A DNA stretch of 64,000 bases from NCBI GenBank assembly GCA_021463345.1, contig JAJTYM010000010.1, forward strand, positions 17,123 through 81,122, written 5' to 3'. This DNA comes from Pseudobdellovibrionaceae bacterium. GTDB lineage: Bacteria > Bdellovibrionota > Bdellovibrionia > Bdellovibrionales > JAMPXM01. The translations under genes and the position numbers were made by a program. Under the pieces are notes generated by a model that had not been told where the DNA came from, ran no database searches, and was given only the letters and a program-made list of their open reading frames with translations. This document shows, piece by piece, positions 35,993 to 44,699 of this stretch (position 1 is the stretch's first letter; each line of letters begins with the position of its first letter).

Positions 35993-37000
35993 GTGTACAT
36001 TGGTCGCGTGGTCATTTCACGCGCGCCGTTCAGGCTCAGTTTCCTCGGCGGTCTCACCGACCTGCCGTCGTTTTTCACCGGTGAAGAAGGCGCGACGCTG
36101 ACCTGCGCGATCAAGAAGTACATGTACATCACGGTCAACGAGCGTTTCGACGAAACGTACCGCGTGGCGTATTCCAAAACTGAGATCTGTGAGACCCCTG
36201 ACCGGATCGAGCACAAGATCGTCAGGACCGTTTTGAGCGCGTACGCGCCGGCGGCGCGGGAGCAGGCTTCAGGCCACGGGCTCGAGATCATGTCGATGGC
36301 CGATATTCCCGCCGGGACGGGGTTGGGCAGTTCGTCCGCTTTCACCGTGGGGCTGCTGCAGGCGATGAAGGCGTACCTCGGTTTCGTGCCGGGCCCGGCG
36401 GCTCTCGCCGCCGAAGCCGCGCGGATCGAGATCGAGGAGTGCCGCGAGCCGATCGGCAAGCAGGATCAATACGCCGCCGCTTTCGGCGGTCTGAGGTATT
36501 TCCGCTATTTGCCTTCTGGCGAGGTGATCGCCGAGCCGCTCGGCGGGACGGAAGGGACCAAACGCGAATTGGAAGCCTCGATCCTGTTGTTCTACACGGG
36601 CATTACGAGATCGGCTTCTGCGGTCATAAAGGAGCACAAGGCCGATCCGGGATGGAAGCGGGAAACGTTGCGCGAGATGAAAAAGCTCGCCGACCGCGGT
36701 CGGCGCGTGATCGAGGAGAATCAGCCGGTCTCGCGGTTCGGAGAGCTCTTGCACGAAGGCTGGTCCTTGAAAAAGAGCATGGCTTCCGGTATCAGTGCCC
36801 CTCGCATCGACGAGTGGTACGAGCGCGCCCGTTCGGCGGGTGCTTGGGGCGGCAAAATCATGGGGGCCGGCGGCGGCGGTTTCCTGATGATCATGGTCGA
36901 TCCCGGGAGGCGGGCCGCCGTCCGTCAAGAGCTCGCCGAGCTTCGCTCCGTCCCCGTAGCGTTCGAGAGTTTCGGCAGCCGCGTGATCTTCATCGGTTGA
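35993..37000 (+). CDS. GHMP kinase, D-glycero-D-manno-heptose-7-phosphate kinase-like
   Basis: About 335 residues from a GTG at 35993 preceded by GGGGGCTCGGA; GTG at 36008 is an alternative. GHMP motifs are the N-terminal SRAPFRLSFLGGLTDLPSFF, the ATP loop IPAGTGLGSSSAFTVGLLQ and the C-terminal GAWGGKIMGAGGGGFLMI. The GGLTDLPSFF start is typical of heptose-7-phosphate kinases that feed ADP- or GDP-heptose into LPS core or surface glycans. No other heptose genes are nearby. It is divergent from the DUF2799 gene. Confidence 0.85.
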   Translation: MYIGRVVISRAPFRLSFLGGLTDLPSFFTGEEGATLTCAIKKYMYITVNERFDETYRVAYSKTEICETPDRIEHKIVRTVLSAYAPAAREQASGHGLEIMSMADIPAGTGLGSSSAFTVGLLQAMKAYLGFVPGPAALAAEAARIEIEECREPIGKQDQYAAAFGGLRYFRYLPSGEVIAEPLGGTEGTKRELEASILLFYTGITRSASAVIKEHKADPGWKRETLREMKKLADRGRRVIEENQPVSRFGELLHEGWSLKKSMASGISAPRIDEWYERARSAGAWGGKIMGAGGGGFLMIMVDPGRRAAVRQELAELRSVPVAFESFGSRVIFIG

Positions 37001-37070
37001 GACGCGGAGTTGACAGGCGAAGTCGATGCGTGAAGTCGCGATACGAAGAGCCGGAAGGCCGAGGAAACCT

Positions 37071-37472
37071 ATGTCCCAACCCACGCCCCAGAAGAACGAC
37101 GCCAGGCTCCATGGCGAGATCGCCATCGAGGAAAACAAGCTCGAGCGCTTCGAGAACCGAACGACCGTGCGCCGTTACACGATCGAATTCACGTGCCCGG
37201 AATTCACGTGTCTCTGCCCGCGCAGCGGTTTCCCGGATTTCGCCACGATTCGCATCAGGTACGTGCCGGACAAGCACTGCGTGGAGCTGAAGAGCCTGAA
37301 GCTCTACATCAACGGCTTCCGCAACGAGAAGGTCTTCCACGAGGACGTCACCAACCGCATCATACAGGACCTGATCGACCTCCTCGATCCGTGGGAAATC
37401 ACGGTCGTCGGCGATTTCACGGTTCGGGGCAACATCCACACCGTCGTCACCGCTACGCACGCGAAACAATGA
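37071..37472 (+). CDS. queF: NADPH-dependent 7-cyano-7-deazaguanine reductase
   Basis: A 133-residue enzyme from the ATG at 37071, which follows GAGGAAACCT. It reduces preQ0 to preQ1 in queuosine synthesis. The catalytic cysteine is in EFTCLCPRSGFPDFATI (about C49), followed by the type-I QueF signature VELKSLKLYINGFRNEKVFHED and DPWEITVVGDF. The short single-domain form is the B. subtilis type. I see no preQ1 riboswitch in the 70 bases upstream. REP-like copy 3 starts 30 bases after the stop. Confidence 0.96.
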   Translation: MSQPTPQKNDARLHGEIAIEENKLERFENRTTVRRYTIEFTCPEFTCLCPRSGFPDFATIRIRYVPDKHCVELKSLKLYINGFRNEKVFHEDVTNRIIQDLIDLLDPWEITVVGDFTVRGNIHTVVTATHAKQ

Positions 37473-37501
37473 TCGCCCGCCCCGGCGGGCGACGTTTGGA
37501 C

Positions 37502-37610
37502 ACCCTCACAACGCGGATCTCAACAAAAAGGTGCGAGTCACCTTTTGGCGGTGAGCGCGCGCGCCAAAAGGTGACTCGCACCTTTTTGTTGAGATCCGCG
37601 TTGTGAGGGT
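37502..37610. repeat. REP-like inverted pair, copy 3 (longest)
   Basis: A perfect 49-base inverted repeat: 37502-37550 and 37562-37610, with 11 GC-rich bases between. The core here reads AAAAGGTGACTCGCACCTTTT: both arms carry the same change relative to copies 1, 2 and 4 (CTC for CAC). The flank AACGCGGATCTCAAC is shared, with small changes, by copy 4 at 57 kb. It lies between queF and a terminator for the opposite gene. Confidence 0.92.
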
Positions 37611-37674
37611 TGCCGGGTCGAATTGGGGATACGTCCGGTTTCGGCGAAAGCGTCATGATGCGGCGCGAGGCGAA

Positions 37675-37712
37675 CAAAAAGGAAGGGCCGGGCTTCTTCA
37701 TGAGCCCGGCCC
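37675..37712 (-). terminator. Rho-independent terminator
   Basis: GGGCCGGGCT (37685-37694) pairs with AGCCCGGCCC (37703-37712) around 8 bases. On the minus strand the stem is followed after 4 bases by TTTTTGTT, which would end the lipoprotein gene at 37774-39084. Confidence 0.8.
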
Positions 37713-37773
37713 GCGGTTGACCCCCTCGGCGGGGTCGGAATCCGCCGAGAGGCGTTGGAGGGGGAAGGCGGGA

Positions 37774-39084
37774 TCAGCGGCGCGCCAAGGACTGGCTCGT
37801 CTCGGTCTGCTGTTTCCGTTCATCGGCGCCGGCGAGCGATTCGATTTTCACGATCGCGCCCGGCAGGATCGCGGCTTCGGAGACGTTCTCGAGCACTCTG
37901 GCCACCGCGACGTTGTCCCCGACGGTGACGACCTCGACGAGCGCTCCCGGGGCCGTGGACAGGGGGATGCGGTACTGGAGCGGGCTTGCGCACTCGGCCC
38001 CGGCCCAGACGTAGCGGGCGTTGCTCACGCGGAAACGATCGCCCGCCTGCACGCTCGCGCGGAATCCGCCGCGGATCGCGACATGCGTGTCATTGTCCCC
38101 GATGACCGGATCGTAGAGCACGCGGGATTCCCAGACGTCGTCCCAGGAGTCGCGCGCGCTCATCTGGCGTTTGTAGCGGGCGATGATCTGTTCGAGGGAT
38201 TGGTCCATCGCCTTCTTGATCACGTCGGCGAGCGCGGTCCTGTAGAAGAAGTCTAGGCCGAGCGGCGCTCCGGCGGCGAAGTTGACGCTGACATCGACCT
38301 TCGTGTCGTACGCGATGCCGTCGCCGATGGCGACGGCTTGCCGGCTCAGCGGGTCGTCCGTCCGCAAGCGCATGTCGAGTTTGGTTTGCCCGATTTTGAC
38401 TTTGCCGCCGACGCCGTTGGTGAGCGAGCGTCCGTCAGCGGCGTAACCGACGCGCACGCCGCCGCCGCGCGAGGCTTCGAACGAGATCACGTCGCCGCTG
38501 AGGACCGCCTGAGGCGAGTTGTAGAGGCACGCCGGGATCCCGACCGCCGTCGGTTGCGGAGCGCTCGCGCCGCCGCCGGCTGGAAGCGCGGGGAGGGCGG
38601 GGAGGGGAGGGGGAGCTGCTCCGAAGTCGATCCGGCTCACGGAAATCGCCGGCGGCCCTTGGGTTGTGGCCGAAGGCGCAGCGCCAGCGCCGGCGGCGGT
38701 CGGAACCTCCTGAACCCGGAAACCGTAACGCCCGAGGAGATTCTCGTCGCTCGCCATCGCCTCGCCGCCGCCGGACCTCGTGGTCGTTTTCGCCATCATC
38801 GAACGGGAGGGCGCCGCCGAGGGGGCCGGCACCGGCGTCGAGATGACGAAGTGCTTGTTGTTCATGACCTGGCCGTAAAAGAGCGTGTCGACGACGGCCT
38901 TGAAGTCGAGCGTTTCCCCGTTGGGGAGCCGCACGGGCCTTGCGTTCAGGGAAACGAGTTCCACGTCCATGCGCAAGACGCGCGAGTTGTCCTGTTCTTC
39001 GCAACCTGTGTTCCCCATTGAGAGCGCCGCGCAGGCGATCACCAGGGGGATCAGGTAGGTCGACGAACGTACCGGTGTTTCCAT
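37774..39084 (-). CDS. Lipoprotein of unknown function
   Basis: A 436-residue protein with GGAAGGA before the ATG. The signal ends in the lipobox GNTGC (cysteine 28). Residues 80-190 are low-complexity, rich in Pro, Ala and Ser (LPALPALPAGGGASAP). The C-terminal half is folded: helix ALADVIKKAMDQSLEQIIARYKRQ, then strands in THVAIRGGFRASVQAGDRFRV and GALVEVVTVGDNVAVARVLE, which recall the beta modules of CsgG- or FlgT-like outer-membrane-associated proteins. That resemblance is weak. It has its own terminator and stands alone. Confidence 0.75.
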   Translation of the reverse strand: METPVRSSTYLIPLVIACAALSMGNTGCEEQDNSRVLRMDVELVSLNARPVRLPNGETLDFKAVVDTLFYGQVMNNKHFVISTPVPAPSAAPSRSMMAKTTTRSGGGEAMASDENLLGRYGFRVQEVPTAAGAGAAPSATTQGPPAISVSRIDFGAAPPPLPALPALPAGGGASAPQPTAVGIPACLYNSPQAVLSGDVISFEASRGGGVRVGYAADGRSLTNGVGGKVKIGQTKLDMRLRTDDPLSRQAVAIGDGIAYDTKVDVSVNFAAGAPLGLDFFYRTALADVIKKAMDQSLEQIIARYKRQMSARDSWDDVWESRVLYDPVIGDNDTHVAIRGGFRASVQAGDRFRVSNARYVWAGAECASPLQYRIPLSTAPGALVEVVTVGDNVAVARVLENVSEAAILPGAIVKIESLAGADERKQQTETSQSLARR

Positions 39085-39419
39085 TGGAGCCGTCCTTCCT
39101 TCTCTGTTCGGGTTTTTCGTTCGCGCTCGGGCGGAGGAGGTGACGTGCAGGTGGGAGTGCGCGGATCGAGAGTCAGGCTAAGGCATGCGGGTGAAAAACG
39201 AAAACGCGGGCGAACACCGCGAGGACACGGCGTATTTTCGGATTCATCCCGCGGAGAGACGGCGTAAGCGGTTGGAATCCCAGGGGTATGGGAATTGAAA
39301 CGAAAAAACGATTTTTGTTCCGTTGCCAAGAAGCTGAGCAGATCGCGCGGCAATGCGCGCCGCGTGCGGCTCCCTCGCGCGGACAGTTGCTCGGAACTTC
39401 GACGAAGTTCCCTGGCGAA
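39085..39419. other. Intergenic region upstream of the 39084 lipoprotein gene
   Basis: This 335-base gap holds the promoter region of the leftward lipoprotein gene and the 3' flank of the next leftward gene. There is an A/T-rich patch at 39294-39322 (TTGAAACGAAAAAACGATTT) that could hold promoter elements. I see no convincing gene or strong terminator. Confidence 0.4.
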
Positions 39420-40988
39420 TCAGGATCTTTCGAGAAGCGCCGATTTCATGACACGCGGGTCGCGCGGCGTCTCGAAGTCCCAATCGGGTGGCGGCGGGAC
39501 CTGGAACGACAGGCCCGATCCGGCTTTTCGGATTTCACCGGCGAAGTCGTTTTCGTTCCAGCCTTCGAAGTTGCATGAGAGCAGGAGTCGGCCGCGCGGT
39601 TTCAGGACCGTGGCGCAGGCGCGCACGAGAGCCGGCAGATCCTTGTCGATGCGGAAAACCCCTTTGCCGCCGCGGCCGAAGGACGGCGGATCGCAGACGA
39701 CGAGGTCGTAGAACAGGCCCTTTTTGGCCGCGTACCCCAGGAACTCGCGCGCGTCCATCGCTCGGAACTCATGCGCCGCCGGATCGAGCCCGTTCAGGGT
39801 GAAGTTCGTCTTCGCCCATTCGAGCGCGTTCCTGCTCAGGTCGACGGATACGGTTTTCGCGGCTCCCCCGGCGGCGGCGGCGACGCTGAACCCGCCCGTG
39901 TAGCAGAAGAGGTTCAAGACATCGAGCCCGCGTGAAACCGTCCGCGCCCATTCGCGGTTGGCGCGTTGATCGAGGAACAGCCCGCTCGACAGCCCCTGGC
40001 CCGCGCGGAACTCGAACATGAGCCCGTTCTCGGAGGCCACCCATTTTTCCGGAAGCCCGGGAGCGGATTCCCACGTCGACTGTCCGTTCGGATTCCTGCC
40101 GCGATCGCGCCGCAGGTGCAGGCGCCAGCGGGCCCACCCCTTGAGCTCGGCCAAGCGCCGGAGATCCGCCCAGTCGTTTTCGCGCGGGGGATCGTCGGCG
40201 AACCATTGGAAGTCGTGGACATCGCCCAAGCGTTCGACGCGCAGGGGGCCGCCTTCGGTGTGGATCCAGCGCAGGGTTTCAATCCCGGTTCCCGGGGCGT
40301 TCCCCGGGCCGACCATCGCACGCGAGCGCAGCCATCGCTCGCGGCGATCGACAGCGGCGAGCCAGGAGCAGAGCCGCCGGTTCGCGAGGAGCTCGAGGTC
40401 GTCGAAGTAGGGCGGGGCGGGGGCGACCCGCTCGCGAGTTTCACCGCCGAGCTGGAAGCGCAAGGCGAGGGCGTGCAGGCCGAGCGCCGGGAAATCCGTT
40501 CCGCCGTGCTCGGCGTCGCCGAGGATCGGCAGACCTCGTGAGGCGGCGTGCAGGCGGATCTGGTGCGGGCGGCCCGTTTCGGGCGAGGCTTCCCACAAGG
40601 AGAACCGGCCTTGCGTCCGAAGGCGACGGAACGCCGTCAAGGCGTTGGTTTCGCCAGGGAGCGAGACGAATTTCGACCCCTGTTTTTCGATGCGGCTCGC
40701 GACGGTGAACGCGTCCGCCTCGGCCGCACGGTCGGTGAGGAAGAGATAGGTCTTGGAGACGCCGCGCTCCTTGAAGAGAGCGCTGAGTTCGGCCGCGGCC
40801 GCGGCTTCGGTCGCCAGGGCGATGACGCCGGTCGTTCCTTTGTCCAGGCGGTGGCAGACGAACAGCGGCGCGCCCGCCGCGCGGGCGAGGTGCTCGCAGA
40901 GCCCCTCGGCGGCGGCGGGACCGGCCTCGGTCGCGTGGGTCGCGATGCCGCCCGGCTTGTCGACGATCAGGATTCGGCGCGAAGTCAT
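39420..40988 (-). CDS. Fusion: RluA-type pseudouridine synthase + RlmI-like methyltransferase
   Basis: A 522-residue protein from the ATG at 40988; the frame is open to 41066 inside fur. Residues 1-205 are an RluA-family pseudouridine synthase: LIVDKPGGIATHA, the catalytic aspartate in CHRLDKGTTGVIAL and ETGRPHQIRLHAASRGLPILGD. Residues 225-522 are a class I SAM-dependent methyltransferase of the RlmI/RlmK type: SSGLFLDQRANREW, LNLFCYTGGFSVAAAAGGA, VSVDLSRNALEWAKTNF and VVCDPPSFGRGGKG with the DPPSF motif. Both halves keep their key residues. They should modify bases in rRNA or tRNA; the exact sites are unknown. Confidence 0.88.
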   Translation of the reverse strand: MTSRRILIVDKPGGIATHATEAGPAAAEGLCEHLARAAGAPLFVCHRLDKGTTGVIALATEAAAAAELSALFKERGVSKTYLFLTDRAAEADAFTVASRIEKQGSKFVSLPGETNALTAFRRLRTQGRFSLWEASPETGRPHQIRLHAASRGLPILGDAEHGGTDFPALGLHALALRFQLGGETRERVAPAPPYFDDLELLANRRLCSWLAAVDRRERWLRSRAMVGPGNAPGTGIETLRWIHTEGGPLRVERLGDVHDFQWFADDPPRENDWADLRRLAELKGWARWRLHLRRDRGRNPNGQSTWESAPGLPEKWVASENGLMFEFRAGQGLSSGLFLDQRANREWARTVSRGLDVLNLFCYTGGFSVAAAAGGAAKTVSVDLSRNALEWAKTNFTLNGLDPAAHEFRAMDAREFLGYAAKKGLFYDLVVCDPPSFGRGGKGVFRIDKDLPALVRACATVLKPRGRLLLSCNFEGWNENDFAGEIRKAGSGLSFQVPPPPDWDFETPRDPRVMKSALLERS

Positions 40989-41029
40989 CGGTAAAGCATC
41001 CGTGAAAGCATCCGGGGGAGACCGGCCCG

Positions 41030-41545
41030 TCAGCGTCGATCGGCCGCGTTTTCTTTTGCGCGGCATTCGGGGCAGATGCCGTAGAGTTCGAGGACGTGCC
41101 CCGTGAGAGAGAAGCCGAACTGTTTAGCTACCTTTTCCTGCAGGCGCTCGATTTCGGTGTTTTCGAATTCGACGATCTTGGAGCAGGAGGCGCACGTGAG
41201 GTGGTCGTGGTGGCGTTTGCCGGCCCACTCGTAGCGAGCCGGCATCCCGCCCATGCGCACCTCGGTCACGTATTTATGCTCGGAAAGCGTGCGCAGGAAC
41301 CGGTAGACGGTGGCGAAGCCGATTTCCGGGTGGCGCGCGGCGACCGCCTCGAACACGTCCTGGGCCGTGAAGTGGCTCGGCCCGTTGCGGACGACGTCGA
41401 GGATCATGAGCCGCTGGGTCGTCACCTTGATGTTGAGCTCGCGGATGATCTTCTTGTTGGGAACCCGATCCGCTCGGGGGACCGATCTTTGAAGGGGTTC
41501 TTGATGGTTCGCGACGGGCAAGGCTCTGGCGGATAACGGCGTCAT
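41030..41545 (-). CDS. fur: Fur family transcriptional regulator
   Basis: A 171-residue metal-responsive repressor. After an unusually long N-terminus (about 35 residues) comes the winged helix: TTQRLMILDVVRNGPSHFTAQDVFEAV and recognition region EIGFATVYRFLRTLSEH. The dimerisation part has the metal site RHHDHLTCASCSKIVEFEN and a second CxxC (GICPEC). HHDHLTCxxC is typical of true Fur rather than Zur or PerR. A good Fur box lies 44 bases upstream of the ATG, which suggests autoregulation. Confidence 0.92.
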   Translation of the reverse strand: MTPLSARALPVANHQEPLQRSVPRADRVPNKKIIRELNIKVTTQRLMILDVVRNGPSHFTAQDVFEAVAARHPEIGFATVYRFLRTLSEHKYVTEVRMGGMPARYEWAGKRHHDHLTCASCSKIVEFENTEIERLQEKVAKQFGFSLTGHVLELYGICPECRAKENAADRR

Positions 41546-41588
41546 GGAGCCGGTTTATCGGATCGCGCGGTCCGTCGTCAAGTTAATT

Positions 41589-41607
41589 GCGAATGACTTT
41601 CATTATC
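41589..41607. promoter_or_regulatory. Candidate Fur box
   Basis: GCGAATGACTTTCATTATC matches the 19-base consensus GATAATGATAATCATTATC at 14 positions. It lies in the 85-base divergent gap between fur and the NYN-domain gene, so it could control both. Confidence 0.65.
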
Positions 41608-41630
41608 AGATGTGATCGATTCACCACTAT

Positions 41631-42503
41631 ATGAACGAAAATCTCATGCACGAGTCGGATCGACGCAAGAACCTGTTGTTCCAAAAAGTCGGCATTTTCA
41701 TCGATGCCGAGAACATCGAGCTCTCCAGCTTGAAGCACCACGACGGGCGCACCGATTACAAGAAGCTCATCGAAAAGGTCGGGGACCGGGAGATCCTGCG
41801 GATCCTTTACTACAAACCGATTTACAAAGAGATCTCGCAGACGTTCCAGGAATTCTGGAAAAGGTTGGGGGGCGAGATCAAACAGCCGGCTAAAAACGCC
41901 GACAGTTTTCTGATCATCGACGCCGTCACCATGGCCGAAAAGCTCGATGTCGCGATCATCGTCGGCGGTGACAAGGATTATCTGCCGTTGATCTGGTACC
42001 TCAAGTCCCGCGGCTGCCGCGTGGAGATCTGGTCCTGGCCGGAGTCGACCTCGCCTGAAGTACGTGAGGCGGCCGATGTTTACTTCCCGCTTACCAAGGA
42101 TTTCGTCATCGATTCCGAGGTGCCGAAAGAGGCGGGTTCGTCTCGTGGCCGTCTTCCGGAGGCGTCGTCGGATCGGCCCGCTCCGGCGCGGCCTGAAGCG
42201 CGGCCCGATGCGCCCCCCAAAGCGCCCCCCAAGGCGCGCTCACAAGAGGCGCGCTCAGAATCGCGCGGGGCGAAGCCGGCGGCGGCCGCCCGCGGTTCGG
42301 GTTCCTCGCCCAAGTCGCGCGCGGTTCCGGCCGAGCCGCCGGCCGAGGTTGAAACCGAACTCGCGACGGAGGACGAGGACGGTGAAACCGCGGCGCCGAA
42401 ACGTCGCGGGAGCCGGCGCCGGGGGCGGCGTGGCGGGGTCAAGCGCCGGGGGCGCGGCGGCTCCGGCGGAACCCAGGCGCCGCCGTCGGACCCGGCTCCG
42501 TAG
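41631..42503 (+). CDS. NYN-domain (PIN-like) RNase with Arg/Gly-rich tail
   Basis: A 290-residue protein. Residues 18-155 are an NYN domain of the LabA/DUF88 type, with the acidic nuclease residues in VGIFIDAENIE, the later aspartates in SFLIIDAVTMAEKLDVAIIVGGDKDY and the closing VREAADVYFPL. Residues 165-290 are disordered: proline/alanine/arginine repeats, an acidic patch (TELATEDEDGETAA) and a basic Arg-Gly-rich end (RRRGRRGGVKRRGRGG). Such tails often bind RNA. NYN proteins are likely RNases. The gene shares its upstream region, with a Fur box, with fur. The start has no clear ribosome binding site. Confidence 0.88.
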   Translation: MNENLMHESDRRKNLLFQKVGIFIDAENIELSSLKHHDGRTDYKKLIEKVGDREILRILYYKPIYKEISQTFQEFWKRLGGEIKQPAKNADSFLIIDAVTMAEKLDVAIIVGGDKDYLPLIWYLKSRGCRVEIWSWPESTSPEVREAADVYFPLTKDFVIDSEVPKEAGSSRGRLPEASSDRPAPARPEARPDAPPKAPPKARSQEARSESRGAKPAAAARGSGSSPKSRAVPAEPPAEVETELATEDEDGETAAPKRRGSRRRGRRGGVKRRGRGGSGGTQAPPSDPAP

Positions 42504-42571
42504 GCGGGTCCGTTGATATGGAAGCTTCCGTGCTTGTCGTCGCGGGCCGGCTAACATAAAGTCGTTCCCCT

Positions 42572-44386
42572 ATGAACAAGCATGAAAAGCACCAGGACTC
42601 GTTTCTCAGCCAGGTGATCGAGCGCGCGGCCCAAGCTGCGCAAACGGTCTCCGGAGACGGCGCGGACCGCTCCCAAGCCCGCGCTCAAATCCGGGCCGAC
42701 GACATCGCGACGCTCATCACGACGCCGCCCGAGTTCAAATTCGGCCAGGCCGCGCTCCCGTGCCACTCGTTCGCCAAGGCGTTCCGCCTGCCGCCGGCGA
42801 AAATCGCCGAGCGGATGGCGGCTGAGATCAACGAATGGGCTCAAACGAACGGCGAGAAAGCGCACATCGCCCGCGTCGAGGCGGTCAACGGCTACCTGAA
42901 TTTCCACTGCCGGTTCGAAAGCTACGGCGCGCGCTTGCTCGAGGACATCCGTTCCGGGGCTTACTTCGAGCGCCCGCTTCTGGACGAGGGGAAGACCGAG
43001 AAAATCCTCGTCGAGTACGCGCAACCCAACACGCACAAGGCGTTGCACGTGGGCCACCTGCGCAACATGGTCTACGGCGATTCGGTTTCGCGCATCCTCG
43101 AGTACGCGGGCCACGACGTCGTGCGGGCGACGTACCCGGGCGACATGGGCGCGCACATCGCCAAGTCCCTCTGGTACATCGGGACCAAACTTGGCGGCCA
43201 GCTCCCGGCCGAGCGCCAGGCCGATTGGCTCGGCGAGGTGTACGCGCAATCCGACGACGCCGTGAAGGCGGTGACGGATCCGACCGAGCAGGCGAAGGTG
43301 AAGGCCGAGATCGGCGCCGTCCTCAAAGAGCTGCAGGACAGGAAGGGCCCGGCGTACGAGCTCTACAAAATCACGCGCGATTGGTCGCTCGATCAACAGA
43401 AGCGGATCTACGCGTGGCTCGGCATGGAATTCGACGTCTGGTATTTCGAAAGCGAGTGCGACGAACCGTCGCGCCGCCTCGTGCTCGAGAAGTTCGAGGA
43501 AGGCTTCTTCCAGAAGAGCGAAGGGGCGATCGGCATCGACTTGAGCCGGTGGAACCTCGGCTTCGCGATGTTCCTCAAGTCGGACGGCAACGGCCTCTAC
43601 CTCACCAAAGACCTCGAACTCATCCGCCGCAAGTTCTCGGATCCGGACGTCACGCGCTCCCTCGTCGTCGTCGACGCCCGCCAGAGGCTTCATTTCCAAC
43701 AACTGTTCAAAACCGCGGAACTCATGGGCTACCCGCAAGCGGCCGGGTCGGTTCATTTGTCGTACGAGTCGGTGACGACGGCCGATGGCGTGCCGTGCAG
43801 CTCACGCAACCTGAACGGCATCCTCCTCGAGGATTTGCGCACGGTGATCGAGGACAAGATCATTCTCGACCACCTTCACGCTTATCACGGCGTTTGGATC
43901 GAGGCCGAGATCCGCCAGGTGGCCGAGCAAGTCTGCTTGGGCGCGCTCAAGTACGGCTTCCTGCGCGTCGACGGCAACTCGGTGATCAAATTCCTGCTCG
44001 ACGAGTGGCTGAAATTGGAGGGGGACACGGGGCCTTATCTCCAATACGTTCACGCGCGCTGCCAAAGCCTGCTCGAGAAGGTGGGGCGCCCGCCGGCCCG
44101 ACCCAAGATCGTCTTGGAGACGTCGTTCGAGGAGGAGCTGCTCTTCCACCTAGGGCGATTCAACGCGTTCGCGCTGCAAGCGGCGGAGAGCTTCAGACCC
44201 GTCGTGATCTCGGCTTACCTCCACGAGCTCTGCCGTCTTTACAACCGATTTTACAAAGAGTGTCCCGTCAAGACGGCCGCCAGCCCCGAGCTCAGGGATT
44301 CTCGGTTGGCGCTTGTCGAGTCCACCGCATCGGTCTTGCGCACCGGGCTCGCGCTCCTTGGGATTCCGGCTCCCGATCGGATGTAA
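42572..44386 (+). CDS. argS: Arginyl-tRNA synthetase
   Basis: A 604-residue class I aminoacyl-tRNA synthetase. It has the N-terminal Arg-S additional domain (to about 120), the HIGH-type signature in NTHKALHVGHLRNMVYGDSVSR, the helical insert and the C-terminal anticodon-binding helices (about 480-604) with FHLGRFNAFALQAAESFRP. The KMSKS loop is replaced by CSSRNLNG, which is common in ArgRS. It follows the NYN gene by 68 bases. It is of near-normal length and should be the housekeeping enzyme. Confidence 0.95.
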   Translation: MNKHEKHQDSFLSQVIERAAQAAQTVSGDGADRSQARAQIRADDIATLITTPPEFKFGQAALPCHSFAKAFRLPPAKIAERMAAEINEWAQTNGEKAHIARVEAVNGYLNFHCRFESYGARLLEDIRSGAYFERPLLDEGKTEKILVEYAQPNTHKALHVGHLRNMVYGDSVSRILEYAGHDVVRATYPGDMGAHIAKSLWYIGTKLGGQLPAERQADWLGEVYAQSDDAVKAVTDPTEQAKVKAEIGAVLKELQDRKGPAYELYKITRDWSLDQQKRIYAWLGMEFDVWYFESECDEPSRRLVLEKFEEGFFQKSEGAIGIDLSRWNLGFAMFLKSDGNGLYLTKDLELIRRKFSDPDVTRSLVVVDARQRLHFQQLFKTAELMGYPQAAGSVHLSYESVTTADGVPCSSRNLNGILLEDLRTVIEDKIILDHLHAYHGVWIEAEIRQVAEQVCLGALKYGFLRVDGNSVIKFLLDEWLKLEGDTGPYLQYVHARCQSLLEKVGRPPARPKIVLETSFEEELLFHLGRFNAFALQAAESFRPVVISAYLHELCRLYNRFYKECPVKTAASPELRDSRLALVESTASVLRTGLALLGIPAPDRM

Positions 44387-44699
44387 AGAAATTGACCGCT
44401 CGCATCAATTCGGCCGAGATCGAGTGATTGAAGGCGGATTCGCTGATCCGACCCGCATCTCGGTCCGTCATGTAGGCGGAACCTGAATTGAATGCGCGGT
44501 CCTTTGAAAGATTCGCCATCAAAGGTAAGGTTCCGAAAACGTGAGTAAATTTTTCTGCCCTTTCCTCGGGCGTTTATCCCCGCCGAGGGTATTCCGTTTG
44601 GATTGAAATGTGCTATAAGGGTGACCTTTCGAAATCAGGTCGCTCGTCTTTGAAAGATGATTGGCGCGCCGGGGCAGCAGCCACAGGAGGAACTGAGTC
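44387..44699. other. Intergenic region between argS and the 44700 gene
   Basis: A 313-base gap. TATAAG at 44614 could be a -10 element for the downstream gene, but the -35 region (ATTCCG) is poor. CGGAT and ATCCG near 44440 form only a weak hairpin. I see no gene here. Confidence 0.4.

Noticed and set aside
37000..37070. Possible preQ1 riboswitch before queF
   Set aside because: The 70-base leader shows no aptamer-like stem and A-rich tail, and it overlaps little unstructured sequence beyond the ribosome binding site.
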